DNA of 64,000 nucleotides from Sporothrix humicola (Eukaryota > Ascomycota > Sordariomycetes > Ophiostomatales > Ophiostomataceae): the NCBI GenBank assembly GCA_021396245.1, contig WNYE01000022.1, positions 1 to 64,000 of the forward strand. Reading direction: 5' to 3'. The first letter of the stretch is position 1. Every line of letters starts with the position of its first letter. Of the stretch, positions 45,301 through 58,112 are shown one piece after another. The position numbers and the translations under genes were made by a program. The notes beneath the pieces are model-generated. The model worked only from the letters and a program-made list of their open reading frames with translations. It had not been told where the DNA came from and made no database searches.

Positions 45301-46722
45301 GGGCTGGGCAAGCTATGTCGAGCAACCTGCCAAGTAATACTAGAAGGGTGGTCGATTGCTCTCCCATTTTCGTGGAACTACCTCCTCTCCCCGCCTTTTA
45401 GTATGAAGCTCGTCAGGACGACATCGATTCATGCAGTCATGTGTCTCACTTCCAAGTAGCTTCGAACAATACCACGCTTCAATGGAAACTCTGTTCCCTT
45501 CGACCTTTCTGCTCGGCGGTCTAGATCGCTGTATCGTCAACAAAACACTGAAATTAATACAGGCAGCCTGTATCCGGTAAATCGTGGTCGCGTGACGTTT
45601 GAAAGACTAATATCCACGGCTGTGCATTCCAACATACGCACCTTGGCTACTTGTGCTTGTAATTCAACTACAGCTTCAGTAGCAATGTTATTTTCATAGC
45701 TCACATCGCAACTAGAGAACTACTTCTCACTATACGTAGACCGGTAACAGATACTCAAAGCACATTCATATCTATATAAATCGTCTTTGGGAGCATTCCA
45801 TAATTAACAGGTTCCAACTTGACTAGCAACACCGCCAAAAGGCAGCGTTGCGCAAGAACAAGGAAGAAGCAAGGGTAAAAATAGCACCAAAGGGAGTCTC
45901 AAAGTAGTAGCATCAACGCCAGCATAAAATCAAATCAAGGAAACAGAAGCACGTTACTTTTGTTGGCAAGTGTTCATGAGGGACTGCCGCCCCGAGTAGA
46001 ACTACTCGTCGCAAAATCTGCAAATCCGCCGTTCCGGACCGTCTTCTGCGGCTTCATGTCTTGACAAAACGAAAAGGTGAGGAGAATGGCTGGGATGGGC
46101 GGGGAGGGGAACGACTTCGAGGTAAGGATATCCGCCGCAAATCTCAAATCTCTCCGCATTGTTGAGACGGCCCCCAGTTGGCGACAGCGAGGCCGCGTTG
46201 TGTGTTGTATCGATAATGCGGAGGGTAAGGGACACGATTGGGTACACGATAAAAAACGACGAGGAGCGCGGGAAAGGGACAAGTCGAAAAAGAAAGAGTT
46301 TTGATTTTGAAAGGAGCTGGAAACCGATGGAAGTTGCGTGTGACACCGACCGAACCGATTACTAAAATAAGAGACAAAAACAACGAGTGGATAATAGGGG
46401 AAAAAACTGGCGGGTACAAAAGAAAACAGCGAGGGCATATCCGGAGTGGTCCATTCATTGTTGAGATGGTCCCAGTCCCCGGATGCCTCGCGAAAATCAA
46501 CACATCAAAAAAAATGGGGTCCGGACAGAGCACTTAGATGTTATAGGTAGCAATATACCGTGGCGGTTGACGGCCCCGTGGCAGACTGACCAGCTTGTCG
46601 TGGAAGCGAGGACAGTTCTCGTCGTTTGAGGCGGCGGTTTCGCTGAGGGCATATCGATGCATAACACTGTCGTGATAATAGATGCTTTCTCCCATGCTGC
46701 GTCTCGGCATGTCATCAATCCA
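42342..46722. other. Gene-poor interval of 4.4 kb
   Basis: The longest gap in the gene-bearing part of the window. All frames are short, overlapping and without domains. The left 700 bp should be the carrier promoter. I saw no tRNA, rRNA, transposon motif or tandem array, and base composition is like other intergenic parts rather than RIPed. It may hold non-coding transcripts or a diverged short gene that I cannot see. Confidence 0.5.
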
Positions 46723-48260
46723 CTACTCTGCGACGTCCAAGTCGTCGTGAGCTGGGGGAGGCGGGCTATCGATACGCTCACGATCCTTGCGGTCATCGCC
46801 GTTGGTTCCGTTTTCGCGGCGGTCGTCCCGGTCTTCCTTAGCGTCACGGTCACGATCACTATTTTCCGAGTCAGTACGTAATCCAGCAGAGCGTGTAGAT
46901 AAATCGGGATGGCGAGAGAAAGCATACCGCTGCTCCGGGCTGCGAGACCGGTCACCGCGATCACGGCGAGAATCACGGTCGCGGTCATAGTCGCGGTCGC
47001 GGTCGCGACGGTCGTCCTTGCGGGGCGAGGCATCACGACGGCGAGGGGATGGCGAACGGCCACCGCGACGGGGAGACCGGCGACGATCGCGGTCACGGCC
47101 AGAATCGAACCGCCAAGAGGCCGACGGGGGAGTACGTGCCCACTGAATAAAACATTTGTTAGGATTTCATACTTGAAAAAATGGCATTAAAGTCTTTGCC
47201 TATCTCGGCAGTTATAGAACTCACCTCGATCTTCAGGATATCGTCACGACCAAGGCGCTTGTTATGCATGTCATGGTATGCATCGTCAGCGTCACGGCGG
47301 TCCTCGTACTCAACAAATGCAAAGCTATAAAGATGTTAAATGATGTGCTCGTGGATAGGCATTATTCGCCAAGTATGTTCGTAAAAGATTCCGGTGCCGC
47401 TCGAGTACTTACAGACGGCTGCTGGCGGAGCGCGGAGCGGGGATATCGCAGCGGACAAGGCGGCCGTAGCTAAAGTAAAAAGATGCTGTCAGTATTTCCC
47501 ATGTCGAAGTATACGTGGGGGAAGGCATTGGCTCGTAAGGTGTGTCATCTCTTTCTTCGCCTTCTCGTCAGACTCGAGCCTAAAAACATACACGGCATGT
47601 ATGTTCCGGCACTCCAGTTGGCCCAATCTTTTGCATCTTGTCCAACAATGGCCGGGAAATGGGGTACCAAAGGGGGGGAATCCAGCCGCCTCACAAAACA
47701 GAAAGTCTGGCGCAGCCAGCTTTGTGCTACAGGAACGACGCTATCGTACCATTCGCTCATTCGCCAAAAGAGGGAGAGAAGGGCTGAGGATATTGTGGGC
47801 GCACACGCAGACGAGAACGGAAATGACAGCGAGGGAGCGGGCGGATAGCGAAGAACACGAGGAACGAAGAGCGAGAGCGCAGACGAGGAGAGTGGAAGAC
47901 ACGATTCGACGAGGTTTCGCCGGCAGACGGAGAAATGGGAGGGGGGGATGGAAAACGGAGGAGAAAAGGACGGTCGCGACGAGGAGGGCGAAGGATAACG
48001 AGGATAATGAGGAAGACGAGAAGGACGAGGATGACGAGAAAACGAGAATGCCGAAGACGACGAAAGCCGGGAGACGGGAGAGGACGAAAGAGGATGCGAA
48101 TGCCTCTTTTTCAGCTCCGTGTCGACGAGCAGAGGACGACGAGGCCATTTTTGATGGCCTGTTCTCAGGAAACGTACCGTTCGAATTCGTAGGCCAGATC
48201 GCGTGCGCGAGTGCCGTGGCTGAAGCCCGTCACGTAGAGCGTAGTGCCGCCGCGAGACAT
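46723..48260 (-). CDS. SR-type splicing factor (RRM plus RS/RD tail), 196 aa
   Basis: RNA-binding protein that acts in spliceosome assembly and splice-site choice in the nucleus. Exons on the minus strand are 48260-48178, 47469-47413, 47324-47225, 47142-46928 and 46858-46723. Introns are 708, 88, 82 and 69 nt. The RRM covers residues about 5-82, with RNP2 LYVTGF and RNP1 RLFAFVEY, and ends at KIEWA. The tail is rich in RD, RS and SPRR units. The last intron (46859-46927, GTATGC donor, TACTGAC branch, ATAG acceptor) is a multiple of three with no stop, so it may be retained to give 219 aa. The long first intron interrupts the RRM and could serve regulated splicing, as in other SR genes. Similar to fission yeast Srp1-type proteins. 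Confidence 0.9.
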
Positions 48261-48896
48261 TATGTCGAGGGTTGTCGGAAGCGCAAGTGGATGGGAATTG
48301 ATGGGCGTGTCAAAATGCAATCGAGCAGATGATTGTCGTCGTGAAAAGGGTCAGAAGAGAGATAGTGTTGATGGAGAAAAGGGAGAAGGGGGTAAAAATG
48401 CTGAAAGAGGCCAAAAAAATCCCTTATGGAAGGAGTACAAAGAAAGACAGAATGCGAAGGAAGGTGGGAATCGAAAAAATAGATGATGCGACCACCGACA
48501 AGGGAGGTGCTACCGAGCGACGGGCTGCGTGTGCTTACCACTTGGGTAGAAATAGGCAAAAGCTTGCTGGCGGCAAGAGCACTGTCGGACTGGTGTGCCT
48601 AAACCAATGACCCACAGTCACGTGTGCTAGCGCGGCTACTTGCAACAGTTTCATCATGGCGCGCTTCAGTGGTATGGAGGCGCTCCGGACAACGAAACCG
48701 TGCATACTAGTATTATGGAGCCTCTGATTTTCCTTCATACGGGGATAAAAGTACACACGCGGTTAAAGATTGATATTGAAACAATGGTCGTCCTTGGCAT
48801 AAAGCAGCAGAAGAAGAAGCTTATACGGAGTATACTATCTCGCTATGAATCAACAAATATAGAAAAGTGCGACGTACAGATGTAACAAAAGAAAAA
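48261..48896. other. Intergenic region upstream of the SR gene
   Basis: Contains the SR gene promoter, CT-rich on the coding strand, and the 3' flank of the sterol acyltransferase. No other feature was seen. Confidence 0.5.
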
Positions 48897-51378
48897 CTAC
48901 AGAATCAGATACAAGCTGCACAAGATCGTCGGCCCCATGAAGATCCCGCCCCAGAACATGATGTTGCCCAGCGTCTGGCGATTGCGCATCCACCGAGTGC
49001 GGCTTAGGCGCACTAGCGGTAGCTGGCACATTTGCAAGAAGAGTAGGTAGCCGCGCAGTTTCTTAAAGATGCACCACATGACCAGTTCGTGGACACACGC
49101 CGATAGAAAGAAGGTGATGAGCGTGGCGGTGTATTTGTTGACCTTCATCGCGGAGATGGAGCTGTGGTAGACATGGCGCAGCAAGAAGAGGTGCACCGGC
49201 CGGTTCCAATCGCGAGCAAACTCGTCCCATGTCACCGAGTTCCACCAGGCCGAGTAAAAATTGCGGTCGGCGAAGAAGGTAATCTCGGCGAGGAAATTGA
49301 GAATCGTCTCCCAGATGAGATACCAAGTGAGCTGTTGGAAGTGAGTTAGCTATGCTGAAAAGGAAGAAGTAGGGAGTGAGTCTGAAACAAAGAAATAAAG
49401 AAAGGCTTACCAAGTACTCCATCATGAAGGGAAAGATGAGATCACTCAGCATCCACGGGAACTCCTTGAAGCGCTCGGCGAGCGGTATGCCAGCCTCCTT
49501 CATCGCGACGGCGCGCATAACAACGGGATACATGAACGCTTGAGAGATCATGATCATGACAAAAATGATGCCAAAGACAGCCACCAGCTTCTCAGCAGCA
49601 TAGCGCCAGTTGATCGACTCGGAGCGCGGGTACTCGAGCTCGTAGACGAGGGTCGGCAGAACAATGTATTCGTAGTGGTTGGTGAACGTCAGGTTGTGCG
49701 GGTACGCCTTTTCGGGGCGCGTAGACTTGCCGCGCAGCTCTTCAGTCAGACCGTCGATCTCCCAATGCAGAATCCGCTCAAACACGCGCGCTTGGTTGTA
49801 GTCAAGCGGCTGGCCGGACTGAAGAGCAGCGACAACCTTGTCAAGAGCCTCGGGGCTTGCGGTGCTGGCGGCGGCCTGTTCTGCAGCAGCATTTGCAGCA
49901 TACCTCTTGGCGTCGTCATCGCCAGCCTTGGCACCAGCCGAGGCTGCTACCAGGGCCACCGATGCCAATGCAGCGTCGGCCTCCGGCTGGCTAGATGCCC
50001 GGATCTTATCGTTGGGATCATGACTGGCCAGCTCGGCACGCTGCAGCTCCTCGAGCCGTGACTGAAGTGCGGCGCGGCGCTTGTAAATAGACGAGAGATA
50101 GCCGTTGTAGAAAGCATATGAGTGTTGCTTCATGAGCATCACCAGACCGTGCAGCACAAAGAACACGGTGTGCGACCAGGGCCAGTCTCGCAGCTGGGTC
50201 CAGCCAATAAAGCCCGCGATGTACATGGTCTGCCACACGTTCTGGACGATCCAGCCGGCGCCATCCCATTCCATGAGCCGGCCGTCAAAAACAACAAGCT
50301 GGATCAGCCAGCTCACACCCGTCAGCGCGCACAGCACGCCGTCAGACAGCAACATGACAACAAGATCGCGGTGGACCATGTTGGCCATGATCTCGTTGGT
50401 GCCGAGGGGGCTGCCGGTCTTGCGCCAGTTCTCGGCGCCGATCCGCATCATGAAGATGAAGACAGAGATCCAGAAGAGCGTGAAGAAGCCGTGGAACGGG
50501 CTGTTGGCCGCCGCAGCGTTTTGCCGATCAAAAGTCGAGAAGCCGCGAGTAAAGACAAAGTCTCTGAACCGGCCGCGCGGCTTCTTCTTCTTATCCCGGG
50601 CCTTGGACGAGACAGATCCCCGGCGGTGTTTTGCCTGTCCGCCATCGTCCTCGGCTCCCTTATCGTGGACTGCGATGCCATCGCCTGCCAAGCTATCTCC
50701 AGCTTCAGAAGACTGTGCCTGTTGTCGACGCTTCTCTTCGAGATCCTCGCGCATGTGCTCGAGATCTGCCCGCAGGATCTCGGCAAGCTTAGGGTCGTCA
50801 ATGGACACGACATAGCTGTGCCCCTGGTCGTCCTTTTCGTTCAACTGGTCATACTCCTTGACGGGAGACAGACCCGTGCCGTCACCATCAGCGGATGCAG
50901 AAGAGGACACCGCCGTCGTTGCCGAGGAGTGCAGCGCGCCCTGGCTGTCTCTGCCGCTGCTGGTGCTGCCGCTCTTCTCCTCAAAGATCACAGTGGCCGA
51001 CAGCTTGCGCCCGCCTCGCTGCAAGCGGGACGTCGGAGACATCATCGGCTCGTCCTTTGTGTCCTTTCGGGGCGAGTTGCCCTTCTTTGTCGGCGTGTCG
51101 TCGGGCTCGGAAGCGTCAGCCCGTACCTCGTTGCGCAGTTGCGTTTGCGGCTTGCGGCGCTGGCGGAGCACCATGGCCTCGGCGGGCCGCGAAGTAAGCT
51201 CGTCATAGTCCTCTTCACTGGGGCTCTCCGAAGCTGTAAACGAAGCGTCTGAGCTGAAGGCGCCGTCTGGGCGCTGGCCAGAAGCGCGGAAGGCGTCGCG
51301 AAGGGCGTTGGGTCGTTGCTGCTGCGCGGCAGTGGCCCCGTTACTGCCCCCTTCGGAAGCGGCGTTGTTGGGTGCCAT
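48897..51378 (-). CDS. Sterol O-acyltransferase (ACAT/ARE type, MBOAT), 800 aa
   Basis: ER membrane enzyme that esterifies sterols with fatty acyl-CoA for storage in lipid droplets; the yeast paralogues are Are1/Are2. Exons on the minus strand are 51378-49411 and 49331-48897, with one phase-0 intron of 79 nt (GTAAGC...AACAG). The first 270 residues are cytosolic and disordered. Multiple hydrophobic segments follow from FFTLFWISVFIFMM. Family motifs visible are LMKQHSYAFYNGYLS, FYSAWWNSVTWDEFARDWNRPVH (the FYxDWWN motif with Ala at the Asp position) and CVHELVM, which holds the catalytic His. An Ala-rich insertion of about 70 residues lies in the middle cytosolic loop. Length is somewhat above yeast Are2 (642 aa) owing to the N terminus and this loop. 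Confidence 0.94.
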
Positions 51379-53289
51379 TGTGTGGTGTGTAGTGTAATAT
51401 ATTGACCGTTGACCAATCGGACTTTCCAGACTGAGGTCGCCTTTTGGAGCTTCTTGCCCTTCTTATGTGTTTGTGTTGGTCAAGTCGGCCAATGTTTTTG
51501 CGGTGACGTAGGCAGGTGCGAACGAAAAGAAAAAGGGAAAGGGAAAGTGGATATGGGACCCAGAAGAGCTGTCCGGATTGAGTTGGCGAAGCTAATTAGT
51601 GCATTCGGGTGCCCTTCAGTTTTAGTGGAAAATAAGGCGAGCAGTATATTGTAGTGGGGGGAGAGAACAAGAAAGAAGGTTAAGTTTAAAATTGCGATTG
51701 CAATTCTGAAGATCGGAAAACGAAAGATACAGTCGGATTGAAGCAATGAGAACACCGTTTTCAGTCTTTATAAAATGCTTTGTAAACAGAGAAATGTCGA
51801 GAAATATCGATATGTCGGGGAAGCTGTAAAGGGGCGAGAGCGAAAGCCGAGGCGAGACAATGATGGTGTGGCAAGACCGGTATTTCAGGTAGGAAGATGA
51901 CCACCAGTTTGCGCCTTCCGGATTCTTCGGCGGCGACAACAGGCCAAAAGGGGTGGGGAGGGAAGGCACAAGGGGAGCGTTTTATGTTTGAGAAAATAAA
52001 GACGTCCCTATTCAGGTGCAATTGAGTGTGCCGCGCCTTCCCAAACATGCATGTGAGAATGAGATACGGAAAACGAAGGAAACTGCGAACAAGTCGGCCG
52101 CGCGCTGCAGGAAAGTTGGGGGAGAAAGCGCGATGCGGTAGGCAGACGTATTTTGGCGCAAGGAAAGACCAAGGAAAAGAAGATAGGAAAATCCAACATC
52201 AGAAAATCAGTGGACAAGCATGCATTTTGCTCGAATACGACATACGTAAGGGCGGTGCATGACAGCTCCTAGTGCCAATACGCACAAGGCGGCGCCAGGG
52301 CCAAGAATCACCAATACAGGGCAGTGAGGCATTGTGTCAACATACGTCGTCCAGGCCTTAGCGCTTACGAAGGCCCCGTCTCCATATCGTTCCCCCTGCT
52401 CCTTCCTGCATTGTCGTCAGTATCTCCTGTCTCTTTCACCTTCCACGTCGCTCTCTCACTCAGAATGAGTACACAGTAGACACTCTCTGACGCTCAGCAC
52501 AGCAATAATGCCCTACGGTGATCCTACGTTGGAAGGAGCTTATCGCTCTTCAATTGCCCAGTTTTTCGGGCTTTGGGCCGGCGATCGTTAAAATTCTCCG
52601 TCATAGGAACTTGCCGCGCGCTCCCGCGTGTGTCGTTCATAACCACGTGGGACTACCCAATAATAAAAGCGCGTGACGAGAGCCGGGGCGGCCGGAACGC
52701 CACGATTCTCCGGCCGGGAGGATTCGGAGGTTGCGAATCGTGAATTGCGCCGTAGGAATTGTGCACGTCCGTAGAGACCTGCCAGGATGATATACATAGG
52801 CATTGCATTGGAAAATGCAATTTTCGCTGTGGGGGCGTGGCTTGTCAGGCCGAGGTGTGACGACGCCAGGGCGGCTTCGGTTTGGAGATGCAGGCAGCGG
52901 CTAAAGAGATAATCACCAAAAATGATCATGAAAATACGATGATGAGATGAGACGGGTGAGAAAAGTCGAGGTCCGTGATACGAAATAGTGAGAAAAGGAC
53001 AGCAGAATAATGGCCAGTATGAATAATGATAAAATACGTAGAAAAGAAAAACCTAGAATGAAGACAAAAAGGCAAGGCAAGAAATCATGAAAAAAAGGAA
53101 ACTATAGAAGACAAAACGACGAGAAAAGAGTCAAACAAAAAAGCAGAAACAAAAAGTCAACCGTCCCTGTCTGAACGCGCACCCAGTCCTGCCCTTTTTT
53201 TTTCGAATTGCCCGACAAAAGTTATACCCAAGCATTTTGCTTCCTCCACTTCATCTCTCCGTCACCCTCACGTCTCGAGTGTCGTAAAT
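51379..53289. other. Intergenic region of 1.9 kb
   Basis: Lies between the sterol acyltransferase start and the fimbrin 3' end. Frames are short and lack domains. It contains the acyltransferase promoter and an A-rich stretch at 52980-53160 next to the fimbrin end. No RNA gene was recognised. Confidence 0.5.
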
Positions 53290-55485
53290 TTATGCCATCT
53301 TCTCGTACGTCGCCATCAAAGAGCCTAGTAGAGGATATAAGTTAGTTATATGAAATGGCAATAATTTTTTGTGCTACAAGTCAAAGGAATGGCGGGAGTC
53401 TTACCAATGAACGTTGTCACCAGGCGCGAGCGCACCTGGCAAATATCCTCGGGCACCAGCCAGATAGTGGCTCCCAGCTTGCGGGCAATGCTGATACTCA
53501 GCTTGGCGTTGAGGTAGGCCTCGTCGTCGGTGTGGCCGCTCGTGACCAGGTCGTAGTCGACGTAGCTGCTCTTCATGCCGTTGAGGACATCCAGCAGGAA
53601 CACGCCAGTGCCAATAGCCGGGTCCTTGAAGGAGCGGATAGACGAGTTGCGGCCGCCCTTGCGCGACATGTCGTTGGCCCACCGCACCATCTCGGCATCG
53701 GTAATCTCTTTCTTGCCCAGGCGCTGGGCCAGTGCCGATAGTGTCACCGTAATGTCGCGGCGCATCAGCTGCCACACAAGGCCGAGCGTCAGCATCTTCT
53801 GGCCGTCCGTAATGTCGGCACCCTGGATTCCGACCAGGGAGAAGCCCAGCTGCTTGCCAAGCTCGACGGCGTAGTTGGTGTTCTCGACAGCCTTGAAGCG
53901 CATGACCTCGCCGCCATTGGCAGGGCGCTTGTTGACGAAGCGCCAGTTGACCGAGCCGGCCACAACCTTGTCGTAGGCCTGCAGCAGGATGGTTCCGTCG
54001 CGCAGGTCGTCAAAGAAGGACTGCACGGCAGGCTGGACGTCCAAACTGTTGAGCCACAGCGTGAACACGCGGGCCTCACGCTCGCCCTCAGCGTCAAAGT
54101 CCTCGACCTCAGCCTTCTCCTCCTCGGTGATGGGGTCCAGGGCGGGGTGTGTGTTGAACAGGTTGGCGACGAAAGCCAAGTTCAGCTTGGGGTTACCGGC
54201 GACGAGAGAGGTCGGCGACAGGAACTTGCGGCAGCCCAGCTTGTCGGCGTTCTGCAAGACCTCTTCGGCGCGCTGCAGCGTGTCGCGGGTCTGGAGCGGT
54301 GCGCGTGTGCAGCCATACTCGTGGCCGATCTGGGCAAGGAGCACCGTGTAGTTCTCACCGTCCTTGACGTCGGAGGAGAAGTTGGTGACGGTGCGGGGCC
54401 AGTTGGCGGCCTTGAGGTGGTAGTTGAACCAGCGCAGCAGGATCTGCTCTGGGGGCAGGCGCAGGAACTGCTCGAGTGTCTCGCCGTCCTCCAACAGGCG
54501 GTACAGCTCCGGGTGGAGCTTGATATCGATCTTGCCGAGCAGACCACGGCGGATGATCTGCCAAATCAGACCGAGAATCAGATGCTCGCGCACCTCGATA
54601 ATGTCACCACTGCCAATGTTAACAACGGAGCAGCCAATACCCTTGGCGGACTCAATGACAATGTTGTTGTTCTCGGTCATCTGGAAGGCGTTGAGGGTCT
54701 TGGTCTTGCGGCCGGCGACGTTGAGCACACGCTCGTCGATGGTGTCGGGGACGCTGTCGTTGATCAGCTTGGCGAGCACAAGACCGTCCTTGCACTCGTC
54801 GAACATCTCAAAGGTGTCGGTCGCAAAGGGCAGGCGGTTGCCAATATCCGGGTCGCCGGCCAGGACGGCGTTGATGTGGCGGGTAAACTCGGTACGCTCG
54901 TCCTCGTTGATGGTGTGAGTGGTGTTGGCGTTGGAGCCCTGGACGTGGATCTTGCCGCTGACACTGCCCTTGGAGGCATGGCCGCCGCCGCCTGTCCGCT
55001 GAGAGACGATGCCGGCTCTTGGTGACGCTGGGCCGGGGAGGGGCGAAGCGCCGGTGGAGATATGCTTGGGGTCGGCAGCACCGCCGCGCAGGTTTGCAAT
55101 GAGCTGAGAAGTTAGCCAGTGGAGCGAGGAAGGGGACATATAGAAGGGGGGAATGAATGGGACATACTCCAACGTAGTCTTCCAGCTCGACACGTCGCGA
55201 AGAGTCAAGTTCCACCTCCTTCAGGGCCTGGCGCACAACGTCGTACGGCTGACGCTCGCTTGCCTGTGTGGCCTTGATGGCGGTGGCCTCGTCAACGTAG
55301 CCCTTGTCGTCGACATCGAGGTTGCGGAAGGCATTGCTCAGTTCAAAGATCTCATTCTGCTGGAATTGAGGAAATTTCCTGTTCGGAAGGCTCGGGTTAG
55401 CAGAGGCCAAAGAAGGCTGGCTAGAACAGGCCAAAGGCCACAGAAACACGGCGAAAACTCACCTCTGAAGCTTGAGAACGTTCAT
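53290..55485 (-). CDS. Fimbrin/plastin actin-bundling protein, 655 aa
   Basis: Cross-links actin filaments in endocytic patches and at the hyphal tip (yeast Sac6, fission yeast Fim1). Exons on the minus strand are 55485-55463, 55378-55168, 55103-53405 and 53324-53290, with introns of 84, 64 and 80 nt. The N-terminal 80 residues contain an EF-hand-like region (FRNLDVDDKGYVDEATAIKA). Two tandem actin-binding domains follow, each of two calponin-homology domains, with typical segments such as DGLVLAKLIND, LGLIWQIIRRGLL, LLRWFNYHLKAA and MLTLGLVWQLMRRDI. The last exon supplies only the final 11 residues (SLMATYEKMA at the end), which resembles fimbrin C termini. Length fits the family (614-660 aa). 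Confidence 0.95.
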
Positions 55486-57216
55486 GATGGGCGAGAGAGG
55501 GTGTGTTGTGAGAGATTGCGCAAAGAAAAGGAGGATGGAAGAGGAGAGAAAGGAGAGGAGAAAACAGAGGCAGTTGAGAAATGCGCGGAAAAGCCGATGA
55601 CGACGGCGGGCGTGGGAAGCTTTGGTTTTGAGGGGTCCGCAGACTGGAGCAGCTCTCCGCTTTGCTTTTAGTCCTTTGTTCGCGGTTTGTTGGGCGATGG
55701 ATTTGCGCTCGGATTCTTTGTCCTGAGCAGCGAGGTTGATTGTTGGTGATTTTGGGATTTACTGAGGAAACAGAGAGGAATGGCGTCAGGATCACAATAT
55801 AAGGCCACGGCGCATGAACGAAAGCCTGTTTGGGCGAGATCAGGGTTTACGCAGCAGGAAGGACAGACCCTCTTAATGAGAGGGAAATAGGAAGTTGGCG
55901 GGGGGAGGCAGAACAACCCGCGACAGCCCAGTCGTCACTGCCCAGTCAGAATACGGCGAGCAAATACGGACTCGCAGAGCACAACGGCGGGGTTGGAGTG
56001 CGGCAGGTACGACCAACTAAGTGCGAGGCACTGATGTAATTATGCCTCTCACCCCTGGAACTGGAATGGGAAGGAGGGGTGGATGGAAGCTGCCCGCCGT
56101 CGCCCAGAAGATTCGCTGCCGCCTAACCCTGTCGCACCGAGTGCAAGCACAACATGTGGGAAAAGCGGGTCTTGGAGAAGGGGAAGGAACAAAGGGGAAC
56201 ACAGCAACAGCGCAAACTGCTAACAGTCTGGTGTCTGTCTCTCGCTCACTGCTGGGCTGGCGGTCGTCGCAGAGTGGGCCTTGCCGCAGCAGCCACAGTG
56301 GTCTTGCGTATTCGAGGACTTGGTTGGTCGCAAGGCAGCTGCCAATTCCAAGTGAGTGGGGCGGCCCTAAGCAGAGTCCTAGCTCTTTCGCTCTCGCGTA
56401 AAAAAAGCTGCACAGCAAATTTTCTTCCTCCAACTCAATTCCATCTTTTTCATCTCTTCTTTTTTCTTGATTCCCACAGCCGCACACCGTTTCAGCCTCG
56501 AGCCAGCGCACCACAGCCCCCTTTTCTCGAACAGCGAGAAGGTCAGCAGGCTGCAGGATTATCAAAGAAGCTTGAATAGCGCTCTTTTTTCTCTCGGCCC
56601 TTCCCAGCTCGTCGATTGCTTCGAACAAAAACCATTTGAGCATTCCGTTGTCGTCTGCCTTGTTTTCTCGTCAATCGCAGACAAGCGAGCTTCGGTCGGC
56701 CTACGTCCATCGCGACAGCTTCCCTCCACGAGGCTCTCGGTCATCGGACGGCCGCCATACGGTAAGTCGGTCACCTGGCAGGCAGCGGCTGTTGTCGGCT
56801 TGAGGAACCTGACAGTTCCTTTTTGTCTTTCTATCGTTTCTGCATGTTCTTTTTCGTGAGGACCCGCCATCATTCTTTGCGTCTGGCTTCAACAATTTCA
56901 CAATTGCACATGAGGTATTGGACTCACTCGGATGGCGGAGAGCAACTCCGGGCTTACCCAACTATCGAGGTGCTCGGCCGCCGACTCGGGAAGGCAATTT
57001 TTTGTCGTCCTGACTCAACGGGCCGAGACACCCCTGGGGACTCCTACATCTATTATCGCGTATACCGAGCTGCATCTGCCTCGCTGTTTCTTGCTTTGCG
57101 TGCTGTCTTTTTGCCTTGCCCTTCGTACGAGCTTCATATTCTGACTGGAGCGTTTGTGTAGTAGAAATCCCTTTCCCACCCGTATCCTATACCCCTATAC
57201 TCAAGATTCAAGTGCA
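55486..57216. other. Divergent intergenic region
   Basis: 1.7 kb between the divergent fimbrin and RING-like genes. It contains both promoters; CT-rich leaders are visible on both sides (55500-55800 on the minus strand, 56400-57150 on the plus strand). No further gene was seen. Confidence 0.55.
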
Positions 57217-58112
57217 ATGGCATCGCCGTGCGTGGCCTGCAACGAACCACTCGTCTTCCCCAACGAGGACGGCGTTGAGGTGCTAGATGACCTCCAGCTG
57301 TCCTGCGGCTGTCATTTCCACTGGCAAGTGCCTTTCCTCCCATGTCGTTGATCTTCACCACGTCCGTAAATGCAAAATCTGACCGTTGTCTGTGATTTCT
57401 TGGTCGTTTTACGACATGCAGGGAATGTCTGTTTGAAAGTGCACCGTCAGTAGCGAGCACGCTCAAGTGCCCGTCGTGTGGCCAGAATGTGGCATCCAGC
57501 AGCCAGGTCGGCGCCGGGTCGTCGTCTTCCTCTGCTGCCGCGCCTGAGACTCATAAAATCCTCACGAGATATATCAACGAGAGCGGGCTGCAGGAGGGAT
57601 ACGACATCTACTCGGACATTGCCGAAGAGGCCTACTACTCGACATATCCGCAGTTTCTGCGTGCCCGGCCGTTCCTGGCAATGTGCAGCGAGGGCCATGT
57701 CGAGGGCATTATTGAGCTCTGCCAGGAGGCCGATACTGAGGAGGAAGCCGATGATGGCGACGATATGGAGGACGACGACGAGCCTGCTGCGCCAGGCGTT
57801 CGCTCGGCTGCACTTTTGCGGTATCAGGACCCCCTAAACCAGATGGCCACGGGTCTTCATGTCGCCATTGCCAACGACCAGGTCAATGTCGCCTATTTAC
57901 TCATGTACCTGGCCTCGCACTTGCCCGTCGACCAGTTCCCTCCTGAGCTGCTGCATTTTGCCTCGCAAATCAGCCGTCCAGAGCAGGACATCTTCGATAA
58001 TGCAGACATCCGCTCGCTGCAGACCGCGCTGGGCGAGACTGCAGAGGCGCTTGCTCTTCGTAAGGGCGGCGTATGGGCTGAGATGGCCCAGCGTGGTGTT
58101 TTCACGGTGTAA
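57217..58112 (+). CDS. RING-like Cys/His-rich protein with C-terminal helical region, 265 aa
   Basis: Exon 1 (57217-57323) and exon 2 (57422-58112) are joined by an intron that begins GCAAGT rather than GT and ends ATGCAG (98 nt). Splicing gives CHFHWECLFES and restores the frame. Residues 1-60 hold CVAC, then CGCHFHWEC and CPSCG, a RING/zinc-ribbon-like pattern that may bind zinc and could point to ubiquitin ligase function. The C-terminal part (about 90-265) is helical with an acidic insert (DDGDDMEDDDE). It includes TGLHVAIANDQVNVAYLLMYLAS, which resembles one ankyrin unit. I do not know the exact family; it looks like a conserved fungal protein. Confidence 0.85.

Noticed and set aside
47394..48332. 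Plus-strand frame of 312 aa across the SR-protein gene
   Set aside because: It runs over both the long intron and exons of the SR gene on the other strand and is Arg/Glu/Lys-rich low complexity. No domain.
54147..55025. Plus-strand frame of 292 aa opposite fimbrin
   Set aside because: Antisense to the actin-binding domains, with no recognisable features.
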